From contig CALNXK010000160.1 of assembly GCA_942486035.1 (NCBI GenBank), forward strand, positions 1 through 64,000: DNA of 64,000 nt, read 5' to 3'. The position numbers were made by a program, and so were the translations under genes. This DNA comes from Porites lobata. Lineage: Eukaryota; Cnidaria; Anthozoa; Scleractinia; Poritidae. Shown in pieces: positions 32,915 through 44,399 of the stretch. The notes below the pieces were generated by a model. That model was not told where the DNA came from. It saw only the letters and a program-made list of their open reading frames with translations, and ran no database searches. Each line of letters opens with the position of its first letter. The stretch's first letter is position 1.

Positions 32915-33867
32915 TTTCTTTAGAATTAAAATACAAGGAAGCTAAGAATTGAACGATATTTTTGCAGTTGACGAACTCACCGGTGATGATATCACCTATC
33001 GGTACTAAGAAAGTTAGATAAAACACTTATTAATTTTCATTTGGTCTTATCGCAAAGCAATTGAAAGCATCAAGCGCCAACGGTTCAAGGCTGCATGAAA
33101 ATCGCGGTCAGCTCCAGAGTTAGCTGTGCTATGCACATATTTATTACCAGTATCACGTCAGTATCAACATGTTTCAGTTGAAGATCGAAACACAGCCAGC
33201 TGAGTAATAATTATTTATATCGTGCCCGCATTCCGTAAAGGGGCAGCCGTAGTATTTGCCACACGGGTTAAAATACTATAATAGAGAATTTTCTTATGGG
33301 CGCCATACGGAAAAGTATAAATTAAGATGGCTATACATTGGAATGAATGTTGAAGAATTTTCGTCTGGCTTGAGTTTGGTTAACATGTAGAGCGAAGAAG
33401 TTAAGCTATATTGATTTATTTTATAACGGGAGAGTTAGGTTAACTAGGGAAAGAACATCCTGGAAAGTTGATGTATCCCCCTAATTTAACGATGGTGTTA
33501 ACGAAGGGATAATTATAAAATAGGTTACAACAAATGTTTTGGCTCAAATTCCACATAATTTAAACAAGCCATAAATAAATGGTCGTATCCCGACATCATT
33601 TTCATCGGACCGCATTTAAACCGAACAAGTCAAGAATTACATCACTGAATAACCAGTAATTAAAAATAACATTCATTTGGTTGTATTTTCCCTTGTATCC
33701 TGAGAAACCTGACTAAAACGTATCACACTGACATTCGTTGGCATATGGTTGGGTGGTACAATTAACATGCAGCTATTTAGACTTCACATTTTTCTTATAA
33801 ATATTTAATTGACAGAAGCTTCGAGCACAACAAAGTTGTTGATCAGAATTGAAAACTGGTAAAACCT
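32915..33867. other. Intergenic, no gene seen
   Basis: No assignable feature. Confidence 0.5.
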
Positions 33868-34506
33868 AGGGAATTCGAGAGGAACTTGAGTCTTTTCGAA
33901 ATTACAAGGGGTTCAGTATTATTTTCCCAAAAACTTTAGATGCAATTTCACCTACTACGAAAGAAAGAACTATTCTGATTCCTCTCTCCATCACATATTT
34001 GAATCGGAAAAATTTTATGTTTCCTTTTTTTATGAAAAATAGCAACCTGGGCAGTGAAATGTGAAAAATTAATTCTTCAGAAAATCGTAGGGAATTTATT
34101 ACATAAGCGTAGACAACTGTACATGAATAGGGCGATCATCTAGAAATTTTTGGCTGTCTTCAAGAAATAGAGAATTCTAGGCAATATTTGCTTCTCCGAA
34201 CAGTTATTTGTATAGGTAATAGCATGATTTGTTTGTGATATTTGGCATAAATACCACGAGCGATGTTTCAAAATTGTTATACGTAATTTCACGAGCCGTT
34301 AGGCGAGTGCAATTTGAGACAACTTTGAAATATCACAAGTGGTATTTATGCCAAATATCTCGTACAAAACATGCTATTATTTGTTTATACTACTACAAGC
34401 AAAAGGTTTGTAATTTTCACATGCAGGTATTTCAAAAAAAGCCAATCAAATTGAAGAAATTTCTCATGTAGTAGTATAATACAGAAAACAGTCGTTGGGT
34501 GCCCCT
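33868..34506 (-). mobile_element. Interspersed repeat X, inverted copy with a nested MITE
   Basis: On the minus strand it starts CAGGGGCACCCAACGACTG at about 34505 and is colinear with 28571-28900. It is interrupted by a foldable segment at 34217-34382 whose arms share GATATTTGGCATAAATACCAC, and by a second inverted pair (TACTACTACA, 34386-34480). Confidence 0.7.
34217..34382. mobile_element. Nested MITE
   Basis: AATAGCATGATTTGT...GATATTTGGCATAAATACCAC on the left is mirrored on the right by GTGGTATTTATGCCAAATATC...ACATGCTATT. It sits inside repeat X, so it inserted later. Confidence 0.75.
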
Positions 34507-35566
34507 GGAAAATACTGTAGGGCATTGATTTGCATTGAGCGACGAATAAAATTCTCCTACTCTTTTTGGTATGCGGTTTAGCTGATTTAGATATACCTTC
34601 TTGTAGCAGGTCGTTCTGTTATCAAGTAAAATAATTTTTATAGCTTTATGTTTATGTACAAGATTTCCACCCGGGAGTTTGTGGAAATGGTAATAAGCAC
34701 CCCCCCCCCAACCCCACCCGACGTATTGCAGACTTTACTCGTTGCCCATCTCTTCCGCAGGACGCTGGGTATCATGGGAAGGGTTTACTGATCACTCAGC
34801 GTGTTTCTTTACCCTTTTCCCGCTCTACGTAAGGCACTGTCTATTCTCCCTCATAGTCGATGACATTTATAATGGTCGAGAAATTCAATTTAGAAATTCT
34901 CTTGAGAGACACTTGAACGGCAATTCAACAAAAGGAAAGTTTCAAGAATTGAAGTCAAAGAAAACATAACTTTAACTACTGAGACAAACGGTTGGAATGC
35001 TAAAAAGTATTTATAATACTAAAGGTACTTTAAAAACAAAAATAACAAGAGCAAAGAGGTGGTCTCATTTCCAAACCGCAAGTTGATGACAACCAAGCAA
35101 CAAAGCCCCCAGGAGAACTCTATTGTTTGGCTCTTTTGTTTCTTTTCTGATGACGGTACCTGCAGAAAGACTCGCTACTAATTTGCCACTTCCCTCCCTT
35201 CCCGTAATTAACACATCTTGTCTCCCCCCCTAAATTTTGCGCACCCGGTACCCATAGTTTTCAGTTTCTCCTGGGTGTTGCAAACACTGCTTATGCAAAA
35301 ATTTGGGGGAAAACTTAGTGTATTTTTATAGGCAATGGAAAGGCGGCTAAACAAGACTGACACATTTAGTCCCGTTTCAAGCGTCGATTGGTAACTAGAT
35401 ACCGAACCGAATTTAATTCTAATCATGAAAAATCTTTTGTTCTCGCTCGTTTGCATAAGGTCCACATAGATGTTTATATTTCCATTGTTACCGTTATTAT
35501 TTATTTCACGCTATTTTTAGGGCCGTTGTTACATGTGGTGTTTTAACACCAAAAGTTGGAAAAAAG
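34507..35566. other. Intergenic, no gene seen
   Basis: A C-homopolymer run at about 34701-34709; otherwise nothing assignable. Confidence 0.5.
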
Positions 35567-35683
35567 CGCTATCCACCGGAAAAATCGCTATCCAGCGGAT
35601 AAGTAATGGGAAACCAATTGAGCTATCCAGTGGCTAGTGGATAGCTAGTGATTTATCCAGTTGATAGTGCTATCCACCTTTTA
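35567..35683. repeat. GCTATCCACCGG-type interspersed repeat
   Basis: Several inverted and direct versions of GCTATCCAC(c/t)GG, GCTATCCAGCGGATAA and ATCCAGTGG occur in about 115 bp, with the outer GCGCTATCCACC mirrored by GGTGGATAGCAC (read inverted). I recall this type as common in anthozoan genomes; that is memory, not a search result. Confidence 0.6.
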
Positions 35684-35797
35684 AACAACTGGCGCCTGGA
35701 CTCGTAGCGGAAGGCAACGTGACCTAACGACTTCCCCTCTCTTTAAAACTTATTTTCACAAGAAACATTTTGAGAGTGAGAGTTTCGGAACTCGGAA

Positions 35798-36070
35798 ATG
35801 GACTATTATACATTAGGTGCTAATCCACTGTTTTTCGGAAATCGTTCAGGTTTTGATCTCAAAATTGGAGAAAAACCTGTTTGTGAGGCGCCATGCGCGC
35901 CTGGAATTACGACGGCCTTGCAAGATTCTGCTGACGTTCGCTTTTTTTGGAAACAGTCACGTTTTTTACTGGATCCCAGCGCACATATACATTCAACAGC
36001 AGCTGTCAGGAATATAAATAAAGTCGTTCCAATCATATTCACCGGTGTCAAGTCGGGCTATTTATGGTAA
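35798..36070 (+). CDS. Unassigned open frame (90 codons)
   Basis: ATG to stop with reasonable composition (MDYYTLGANPLFFGNRSG...), in a stretch where most frames are closed. It shares no motif with the gene family and I recognise no domain. A complete short gene, a terminal exon or chance are all possible; I list it because it is among the better-looking unassigned frames. Confidence 0.2.
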   Translation: MDYYTLGANPLFFGNRSGFDLKIGEKPVCEAPCAPGITTALQDSADVRFFWKQSRFLLDPSAHIHSTAAVRNINKVVPIIFTGVKSGYLW

Positions 36071-36398
36071 CATTACCAATAAAAACGCTCTAAAATCATT
36101 AGCGCGGCAGAATGAAATGCTAAAAAATAAAGGTTATCTATCATAAAAATTCTTATCTTTGGTTTGCTGTTGTAACGTGTGACGTCATACAGAATGCCCG
36201 TGAAGATTGCTAAAAGCTTGTTTTGCAAGTATGGATGCAAATTCACATTTAGATTTATCGAATGTTGGAACAAATTTTTATCAACACACCTCAGTCCACG
36301 TCCCCTTTTAATATCACACAATGGCTCGTCCTCATGTATTTTTCACGTTATGTATAGGAAACATAGCAACGGCTGCCACCAAGGGGCTATGACAATAT

Positions 36399-36613
36399 CT
36401 TATCCCTTTAAGCCCCAATATCCACATACAACTTCTCCAAACTGGTCTCTATGCATTTCTATAAAGAACAAGTTGAGAGAATTTGATAAAAGATCAATGC
36501 ATTTTCCCTTTAGTGATCATTTTACTAATTCTCACGACCTTTTCTCTTGATTGCGTATTGTTATTGTTGGGAGAAAATTGATGTTTGTCCCTCTTGGGGC
36601 TTAAAGGGTTAAT
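36399..36613. mobile_element. MITE with TTAACCCTTTAAGCCCC-like ends
   Basis: Left TATCCCTTTAAGCCCC and, inverted, TTAACCCTTTAAGCCCC enclose about 180 bp of A/T-rich DNA. Frames through it are non-genic. Confidence 0.75.
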
Positions 36614-37116
36614 TGTTTGTTTTTCATTAAAGCAAGGAAATAGACCCTTCCAAGGTTTTTTCAACTTCAGACTAAGAAAATTTTGCGGAAATCCGTCATT
36701 ATGGCTGGAAAGAAGGCCTTAAGATCAGGGAAGTTGTCAATTTTGAAACTGATTCGCTGCGACGGAAAATAGTGCTCATGTAACGCAAAGACTCAAATGT
36801 AATCAGTACTTGGAGGCCATTTATACGCAAGGCCATTGCACGCGAGGCTGTTCGCACGCGGTAGAAGTTGTTGATTGATATGCTTATTGCGCTAAATTGA
36901 ATGCTTTTTTGTAGTTTATCGCAACATCATATTTTAAAGATTAAAACCTGAGTACACAATTAAGACCTTCAAGTTTTTTTCCTATGTATAGTGTCATGTG
37001 ACGGAAACATTAGAACTGTATTTTATTGTACTTAAGATAAAGAATAGGAACTGAGAAAGAAAGTGTAGAAAGTAGAACGTGTAAAAGAAAGAAAATGGCT
37101 CGGGAATAATATACAG

Positions 37117-37570
37117 TGCTCAAAGAAGTTGTATTGACCGCGGATATTCCCGAACACAGTGGTCCTTCGAGCCGGAGTTTGTGCCGGGCTAGCGAACGTT
37201 GTGCCTAACAAGTGAATGCTGAGGGAACGAAAGAAAAGTAGAGATCGATAAGAAGCGGAAAATCCGAGTGGGACGCAGAAGTTCTGCTTGGAAATTAATG
37301 CACAAGGTAGGTCAAAGATTAGACAATTATATCGAAGCGCATTGGAAGACAAACAATGAACGAAGCAGCCATTGCAGACCTTGACAGAAAAGGTGGCCAT
37401 GATTAAGGGACTGGACAATCAACTCATTGAGTTGAATCAGAGGGGGTTGAAGCTCTGATAGAGAAAGAGATCGAAGACACTGACAGAGTGAGAGAAGATC
37501 TGAATATAGTTCCGCCCTCAAAAGAAGTTGTACTCAGAACGTGGATATTCCCGAGCACGTTCAAAACTAA
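37117..37570 (+). pseudogene. Retroelement gag-like fragment (Pao/BEL-type)
   Basis: LTEKVAMIKGLDNQLIELNQ, then after a one-base shift VEALIEKEIEDTDRVREDLN, resembles the N-terminal coiled-coil stretch found in Gag regions of Pao/BEL and related retroelements (the 'DUF1759' type, with repeated LD..I.EL and EIE.....R). A 35-bp segment (GAAGTTGTA…GGATATTCCCGA) is directly repeated at about 37123 and 37514. Frames are broken, and no protease or reverse transcriptase follows within the window. Assignment rests on short coiled-coil patterns, so it is moderate at best. Confidence 0.4.
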
Positions 37571-37589
37571 CGAAGATATACTGCTTCGC

Positions 37590-37685
37590 CGGCAAAGTCG
37601 CGGAATTTTGCAGACGTTTGTATGGTTGGGGGCAAGTTCGTGCTACCCACCACAAACGTCTGTAAAATTTCGCGAAGTTTGGGAA
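37590..37685. repeat. Short foldback repeat
   Basis: AAAGTCGCGGAATTTTGCAG followed by ACGTTTGT is mirrored by ACAAACGTCTGTAAAATTTC and GCGAAGTTTG, a hairpin of about 35-bp arms with few mismatches. Confidence 0.7.
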
Positions 37686-38360
37686 GCTGTAGCTTCGCTC
37701 GCTTTAGACGTATCATTTTTAAACTTGGTAAGTCTAGCCTTCTAAGGTTAAGGCGCTTTTTTGAGCGGTGTCAACGGATTTTCGCCAAATGATCCCCATC
37801 AAAACTTTCAGTACATCTTAGAATTGATATAAAGAACTGTGAAGAATTAACAACTCCCTTCTACTTTAATCAGTAAACTAAGACATCGCATCGCTAAATT
37901 GGGTTTATCTGCATGGCGCCTTCAAAATTACAGTGTGTATTTTTTAAATTACTTATTAATACAGCTTGCGGTAGCTGTTATCTTAAACGTTTATGTCGAA
38001 TATATTAACGATTAACATTTTGGGAGTAACACGACTTCCTTAAATTTACATGCAAAATTGTTACACGCGAGCGCTTTTCTGTTGATTTAATAGGGTTTGT
38101 TGACAGGACGTAATTTACCACATTTCCAGCAACCATTAAAATCGCAGTGTTTTTACGTTGTTAATGAAAAAGAGCTTATAAACACAAAATGCTCAAGACG
38201 CGTAAACATTTTTCTTGGATATTTTGAGTAAGAGGGAAGATTAACTGATATTTGCAGTACGAGCTCAGTGATCAGAGGCACTCAAAAATATCACAGTTAT
38301 ATTGAACTAAAGAGTTTACTTTAGGTAATGATTTATCGCATAATCGTGTAGTTACGATCA

Positions 38361-38837
38361 TTAAGTTGTATTTTTGCGTCCAAAAAGCAGCATCCAAGAG
38401 CTGAGGATTGGATCAACCACGGCATCATGCCGGAGCGCCTCACTGTAATCTTCACGACAAGAACAAAACACGCCGTCGCGCGGAAAGAAATCAGGGAACA
38501 GTAGGGCTGCGTGTTGCTGTTTCATTTTCCGACGAACAGATTTAGACAGAGCTGTTTCTTCACAAGATTCCTTTTTATCTCTTACTGTTGATTTGGATTT
38601 CCCGGTATCTGTTGAAAGTGACAATTTCCAAGTTTTAGCACCTACCACACGGTTATGAATTGATGGCTGTCTAGTGAATTCACAACTGTCAGGTTGGTGA
38701 TATACGATCGAAGGCGGAAAACGTTGTTCTTCGGAAATGCACAATTTGCCACGTTTGCCGGCATCTGATTCTGAGTCTAACAGTACTTTTTTCGCCTGGT
38801 CAAAAGCAATCATGTTTCTTGATATCACATCCTCCAT
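38361..38837 (-). CDS. Family protein with LLFPDFFPRD and SSWMLLFG blocks (158 aa)
   Basis: Minus-strand single-exon frame with ATG at 38837 (MEDVISRNMI). The internal block ALLFPDFFPRD is at residues 111-121 and the C-terminal block DPILSSWMLLFGRKNTT ends the protein (W148, G153, 5-residue tail). A basic patch KSVRRKMKQQ (residues 99-108) precedes the internal block and could act as a nuclear localisation signal, an inference from composition. The downstream-facing region of this gene is part of a tandem duplication whose other copy (39985-39565) is a pseudogene, so only this copy remains functional. Function unknown. Confidence 0.75.
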   Translation of the reverse strand: MEDVISRNMIAFDQAKKVLLDSESDAGKRGKLCISEEQRFPPSIVYHQPDSCEFTRQPSIHNRVVGAKTWKLSLSTDTGKSKSTVRDKKESCEETALSKSVRRKMKQQHAALLFPDFFPRDGVFCSCREDYSEALRHDAVVDPILSSWMLLFGRKNTT

Positions 38838-39564
38838 GGAATACTTGCTTTAGGGTTATCTTACATATGACAAAAGTCACGTTTTTAGACCGTATATGCT
38901 TTTACCGAGGTGCTTCGGGCGCTTCTTCAAAAGTAATGCACATTAACGTTAAAAACCAATGACAAGAGCAACGCAATTAAGATAACTTATCTGTACATCA
39001 CACGTGTTTGCAAGACAAAAGACAGAGCCGATCCACGTTTCTATAAAAATCAAAATTTCAAGGGCAAGCTTTTCGTTATCCAAGCAAAATACGCATGCGT
39101 CGGTAACAGCTTGCCGTAATGTTTTTAAATTTACCACACCACGAACATGTGACCTAATTGAAATCTCTCCTGGTTTGTCGTCTCCCATAATCCTGCGTCT
39201 TTGTTGAATATATATGCAAAAGTTGTTAAGTGTTGGCACTTTTATATTTGATTTAATCGGCTTTCTGGACAAGATGTGATCTACCAAAGACCAAAGACAT
39301 TACACTCATTAAATAATTTTTTAAAAAACAAATCGCAGTTTTGTTACTAGATTCCAGTGAAAAAGAGTTATAAACATGGTGCGGTTCATATTTTCCTGGG
39401 AAAATTTGAGCACGAAAAAAAATATGACCTATGATTCTCTCATGATCAGTTGAGATACTTAATGATATCATAATTACACCGGAATTAAGAAGTTTACTTT
39501 GGACAGTGATTCAACGCGTTTACTGATATTGTACCTGGAATTCCTGAAAATTAACTTGCTTTTT

Positions 39565-39985
39565 TGTGTCCCAAAAAAAAAGCATTCAAGAGGCTAGAAT
39601 TGGATCAATCTTCACGACGAGAACACACCACACCGTCGAGCGGGAAAAATTCAGGGAACAGCACCGCAGCGTGTTCGTGTTCAATCTTCTTCCGACCAGA
39701 TTTAGACAGAGATATTTCCTCACGGGATACATTTTTATCATCGCCTACTGTTAATTTGGAGTTCCCGTTCCTTAGAAGTGCGAAAGTCCATTTTTTATAC
39801 CTACCGAAAGGTTATCATTTGATGGCTGTCTGATTAATTCGTAATTGTCAGGCTGATGATATCCGACCGGAATTCGAAAACCGCCTTGTTCTTCGGCAAT
39901 ACCCAATTTTCCTTGATCGGGCGGACGTAACTGGTTCAGAATCTAACACAACTTTTCTGGCCTGGTTAAAAGCTGTAATCATCAT
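39565..39985 (-). pseudogene. Decayed duplicate of the gene at 38837
   Basis: Starts MMITAFNQARKVVLDSEP, clearly matching MIAFDQAKKVLLDSES of the intact copy, but the frame breaks within about 45 codons. Later parts (EEQGG, YHQPDNYEL, RQPSN) continue in other frames. Internal stops occur, about 30 bp between the FPDFF block and the C-terminus is missing, and the C-terminal block reads DPILAS-stop-MLFFW: the Trp codon TGG has become TGA and the final Gly is shifted. Non-functional. Confidence 0.85.
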
Positions 39986-40220
39986 TTTTTACGACCTACG
40001 CTGAACATTTGATTTAATGTCAGGTTAAATATAGCAAAAAAGTCACGTTTTTCGACTGAGCTTCATACCACCTGCCTGTATAAGCTATTATAGTGGTGCT
40101 TCAGGCACTTGTTAAAAAGTAATAAACATAAACTTTTAATAACCAATAACAAGTTCGGTGCTATTAAAGTTAAAACACATCTACACAATTCACGTGTTTG
40201 TACACAAAAAAACACGTTTT

Positions 40221-40752
40221 CGGACAAATAAGTACAACTAAGGGTCAAAATTGTGGAATTGCTAACCTCGGCAGAGTTGAAATGTTAAGTTAATGTGTTA
40301 ATAACGGAGTTTTTGGAAAACGATGTAGAATTACCTAAAGTTATAAATAACCATCTAGAAATTGAGGAATAATGTTATCTTTGTCAAAGAAAAGAAGTTA
40401 CTTTTGTATTCTTCTTGGTTTTTGTTTTTGTTTGTTTTTCAGCTTTTGGTTCAGTTTACGCCTTGAGAACTTTCCTCTATTGATATAAAAATCACCTGAT
40501 TCTCTTTCAGTATTTGTCGATCATATTTTATGTATTTTCGTTTTATTTTAGTTCTGGGGTACCAGTAGCCTTGCAACTCTTCCAACCCTCTGATTTAATT
40601 GAAGCCCTATGGGTCGCAGTTCTTTTGTTTTCGGGCTAGGTTTCATTCATTGGTTAATTTTGTTTGTTTATTGTTTTCCCAACCAATCCCGTGAGGTCTT
40701 CTGAGAGCTGCAAGATCGCCCAACTTTGCATGAGTATGTTGCGTTTAATTTA
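40221..40752. other. Intergenic, no gene seen
   Basis: T-rich stretches around 40410-40440; otherwise nothing assignable. Confidence 0.5.
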
Positions 40753-41292
40753 CAGTGAAAGCTCTATTAAGCGGACCCCCAATTAAGCGGACACCCTCTA
40801 TTAAGCGGACACAAAGCCTGGTCCCGAAACGAACAAGCGGACGCGGACACTAGCCAAATTATCCAAATACAACCTATTTGGCTAATTTCTATTATTAAAA
40901 ACCTCTATTAAGCGGACATCGGACTGAATTGATAATAGTAGTGTTGGATTACATCCTTGAAATACGTACTGAAGTCAGTTAATGTTTTTGCATTTACAAA
41001 CAAATGAAAGTTAGTAACAAACAAATGAAAACATAATCTTTATTTAACGTTTGCAGGTTTTCCAACAATATTAAGAACGAAAGGTATGTACATAGAACTT
41101 GAACTTAGATAACTGGATGGAACTTGAACTTTAACAACATGTAACTTTATCACTGTACAGAGTAACCGTTGAATATTGATCGTTAACAAACATTGCGCAA
41201 TTTTTACAACCTCTATTAGACTGACACCCTCTATTAAGTGGGCACTTGGGAAGGTCCCGAAGGTGTCCGCTTAATAGTAAGAGGTTTTACTG
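40753..41292. mobile_element. pogo/Tigger-like non-autonomous element, TA-flanked
   Basis: CAGTGAAAGCTCTATTAAGC at the left and, inverted, CAGTAAAACCTCTTACTATT at the right, with TA at 40751-40752 and 41293-41294. The motif CTCTATTAAGCGGACA is repeated several times just inside both ends. CAGT…-type ends and TA target duplication are typical of the Tc1/mariner-pogo group. About 540 bp, no transposase. Confidence 0.85.
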
Positions 41293-41294
41293 TA

Positions 41295-42171
41295 TTTGTT
41301 GTTTCTACTCATCGTTAACTTATGATCGAGACCTTTGATCTGACCTATGGCACTCTCAGTGGGAGCCCCTGAGAGTGTTCATTTGTCTTCTTGTGTGATG
41401 AAGAGAAAAGAAGGCTCTCCCTGAATAACGTCAAACCTTTGAAGTTGCCGCAGCCTAAACTTCTAAACTAGTCAGTCTTGTTCTCTCTTGTCAAACTGGT
41501 TTTTTCGAGTGCGAGCATCCATTAATTGATATGACGGATGACTATAACTGAGCCCTCTGTTTCAAGGGACAGACTGTTAGGCCTGGGTTCAAAACTATAT
41601 CCTAGCAACATGCCGCGCATGCTCAACAAAGATCTGACTTGACCCTATTCGATTCATGCACAGTCTTTCTGCAGTAGTAAAGCAGCAAAAAAGGCAAAGA
41701 AAATAGAAATCATTGCAGCGTTGTAGAGCATCAAGCGACAACTGTATGGAAAAAAAAACGTGCGTATCCAAAGGTGACTGGTCAAAATGACGGGCAAGAC
41801 GAGGGTTTGACCGGTCAAGTTCGCGATCAGTCCGGACATTGTCCGTCGATCGGCAGTTATTTTCAGCCCTGCAGTACACCAAAATCGAGCAAGCGAAAGA
41901 AAGGCTGTGCTGGCAGAGTGACCTGTGGGTACCCGCCTCGAATAGCTTTGACAGCTGGGGACAGTACATTTATAAAAATTAATAACAGCGCAACCTGCCG
42001 ATGAGTAAAGTTATACTGCTAGAAGATAACTGACTGATCTGTAGGTTGTGCAAGTAATGCATGATTTCCAAGAGAGATCATTTCCGAGCGAGGGTTTGTT
42101 TATCGCCGATTTCAAAATAGTGTATCAACCTCAGGATAAACCCTTGGGGCAAGGTAGATAATGTATACTAA
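41295..42171. other. Intergenic, no gene seen
   Basis: Frames at 41595-41969 (minus) and 41774-42004 (plus) overlap on opposite strands and show no domain; neither is supported. Confidence 0.45.
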
Positions 42172-42363
42172 AATAATTATTTGATTCGGTTTTTTGTGAT
42201 ATCCGCAATAATCAATTTGTTGGCATAATAACCTCTTTATTCAAGTTTTCGTCTGTTGTATTTCTCCACCAATCACATTTTACCAACCCTTAGCTGTCCT
42301 ATCAGCCTTGCCCTCAATTTTAAATGATATTCTGGATATCACAAAAACCTCATTCAATAATTG
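42172..42363. mobile_element. MITE with TTGTGATATCC inverted repeats
   Basis: AATTATTTGATTCGGTTTTT then TGTGATATCC, mirrored by GGATATCACAAAAACCTCAT then TCAATAATT. About 190 bp, non-coding. Confidence 0.8.
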
Positions 42364-43836
42364 TTTATTATAGAGTATAAGCTTCACGCATCGGCAAACG
42401 GCAAACGTTAGTCAAGTTCATAATTTCTCAAAATAAAAAATGAGTAGATAAAAACAGCTCAGAAAATTCTTGAAACAATTGCGTGAAACTACTAATTATG
42501 TGTAGAAATAATGAACAGTAGGCGACAAGCAAAGGGGAAACTTGGTCACGAGGTACAAATTCGTGTTTGCCATTTGACGTAAAAGTAATGCTTATTACCT
42601 CTCTAATATCACTGAAGGGGAAACCGAAGTTCTACCAGATAATCAAGTGATAGACCGCTCAAGAAAGAAGGATCAGTTGGAAAATTGGGGGTAGGGGACG
42701 GGGACGTTTTCATTCGCCACTTCAGAAACGAGAAGGAAACTGGGACGAGTTGACTTTCGCAAAGACCTCTGGGAGTTACTGGGAACAAGGAGCAAATTGG
42801 CCAATAGCTGACCGGCGCGTCGTCAGCAACGATCCAAGAAACAATTTCGGGACGCAGTTCAGCTCCAGTTCCCCACTCGCTTTTAAAGTGGCGAATGGTT
42901 TTTAGGGTTGGGGGCATTTTTTGGGTTACTTAATTATTTTTTCTATCGCTAATTAAGGGGGCAGTCTGGGAGATTTTTTGGGGGGAAATGGGGTTGATTT
43001 GACTTGTGTAATAAAGTAGATTACTCATAATGAAGTAGTCTTTTGTCGTTTCTGGTCAATTATGCCCGTATATTTCTTGTAGAAAAGCCTGGAAACGCCC
43101 ACTGTTTTGATTTAGATGTCGATCAGCATTCTTTATTAATAATTAAGTCTTGAAAACCGGGCGTTCTCTTCGAATCCTGGGGCGCGGGCGCTAAGCGCGT
43201 GGAGTATTCTCCTAAACCCCCTGGGGTATTCCCAAACTCAATCAATCGCGTTGAGCTGGTAGGAAGTTACTATGCCAACCTCCTTAAAAGGAAGCAAAGG
43301 GTGCCCACTTCTGGGGGTCTTATGCATTACATTATCCGTGACACCGAGATGTGACGTCCGAGTAAGGTCCTGGGAATGGGTTGAATGTTGTTTAGTGACG
43401 TCACGAATACGCACATGCGTGGATGAGAGAAAAAGAAATGACTGTGTAATTGTCTATGCAAAATACAAATCCCGTTGCTGTTATACGGTAATTAAGAGAT
43501 CATCATTAAATTAAGGAAACATGAATATAAAGATCACAAAAAGTAATGCGACGCTGTATTTAATCAAGTTTTCAAGATTTCCACTGACTTGTAGAAGTTT
43601 TAAAATTATATTTATTTATAAAGGTCAGAAACCCTGAAATGTCTCCAGTTTACATACAAAAATCAGAAAAGAATGTTTCAAATTTACATAAAATTAAGCA
43701 AAGATTAACGATCAGATTATTCGACTGTATTCAACGAGAACGTCAACCAATGCAAAAACTGATGTGTAATCGGCTCCTTGAACAAATTTGTTGTCTTAAA
43801 TAACAGTGATGTTCAGTGTCAACAGCTGTGCAATTT
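42364..43836. other. Intergenic, no gene seen
   Basis: A 102-codon minus frame (42917-42609) and an 80-codon plus frame (43272-43514) have no recognisable content. G/C-rich patches at 42680-42720 and 42950-42990. Confidence 0.4.
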
Positions 43837-44175
43837 TTATTCAAACCGGGCACCGAACATTTTTAACCAAGAAAAAACCATTGGATCAGAACAGTACTTG
43901 TGCAAGTCAGTTAAGTCGGTTGTTTGAGCCAGTCTTGCCTTTGAGCACGATTGAAAAAACTCAGGAAAAAGGTTCTCCACCTGCTTTTGAACAACATCTG
44001 CAAAGTGTCCCTGGCACTGAATGGACAGCGCCCTTGAGTTCTGAGGTGTTTCACGTACGTACTTCGGGAAGGAAGCTTCTTGACATTGCTTAAAACGGTA
44101 TTCTGCGCAGGAAACGTCCATTGTTGAAGCGAATTGCACTTTTCTCGGCTGAATATTGTCACATGAAGCCGACAT
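43837..44175 (-). CDS. Family protein with NLFPEFFQ and FSWLKMFG blocks (112 aa)
   Basis: Minus-strand single-exon frame, ATG at 44175 (MSASCDNIQP). VENLFPEFFQSC (LFPEFF at 69-74) and DPMVFSWLKMFGARFE (W103, G108) are the two family blocks; the 4-residue tail ends the protein. Seven Cys are spread along the chain, but with no signal peptide, so disulfides are unlikely. Short linker of 28 residues between blocks. Upstream on the same strand is a TATAATGATGCAAATG sequence. Groups with 31880, 49320 and 58227 by the [EDQ]-x-[LF]-F-P-E-F-F and P-[LM]-V spacing. Function unknown. Confidence 0.75.
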   Translation of the reverse strand: MSASCDNIQPRKVQFASTMDVSCAEYRFKQCQEASFPKYVRETPQNSRALSIQCQGHFADVVQKQVENLFPEFFQSCSKARLAQTTDLTDLHKYCSDPMVFSWLKMFGARFE

Positions 44176-44381
44176 ACTTAGTTAATTACGTTGAATGTCG
44201 TTCTTGGTTGAAGAACTTTTTGACTTAACCGTTAGCGCGTTTAAGGTCTTCCACCGTACACTCCAGCTCACTGAAGAACGTTTGCCTAGTTGAACCGCTT
44301 TCCAGCCTTATAGCTTAATGTATCGTTTGCCTCTGACGTCGTGTGATATTATCTCCATCATTCACTATCCCGCATCGAAGC

Positions 44382-44399
44382 ATTTGCATCATTATAAAG
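44382..44399 (-). promoter_or_regulatory. Octamer (POU-type) site next to TATA-like sequence
   Basis: ATGCAAAT (44382-44389 on the minus strand) beside TTATAA (44392-44397), about 210-220 bp upstream of the ATG at 44175. ATGCAAAT is the classic POU-domain octamer. The order can also be read as octamer then TATAAAG on the plus strand, so polarity is uncertain. Confidence 0.35.

Larger units (their letters stand above)
38090..40220. repeat. Tandem segmental duplication containing two family loci
   Basis: Unit A (about 38090-39020) and unit B (about 39250-40220) are colinear over their lengths with an offset near 1.15-1.2 kb. Matching landmarks: AATCGCAGT…GAAAAAGAG(C)TTATAAACA near 38142 and 39335; the gene bodies; AAAAGTCACGTTTTT at 38872 and 40038; and the CACGTGTTTG at 39003 and 40192. 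Divergence is considerable, so the duplication is not recent. Confidence 0.8.

Noticed and set aside
39853..39885. CTGATGATATCC...TTCGAAAAC resembling a hammerhead
   Set aside because: It is antisense to the coding part of a family pseudogene; the intact duplicate at 38697 lacks it and stem II does not pair properly.
41595..42004. Overlapping frames on both strands
   Set aside because: No recognisable content in either; overlapping antisense frames without support.
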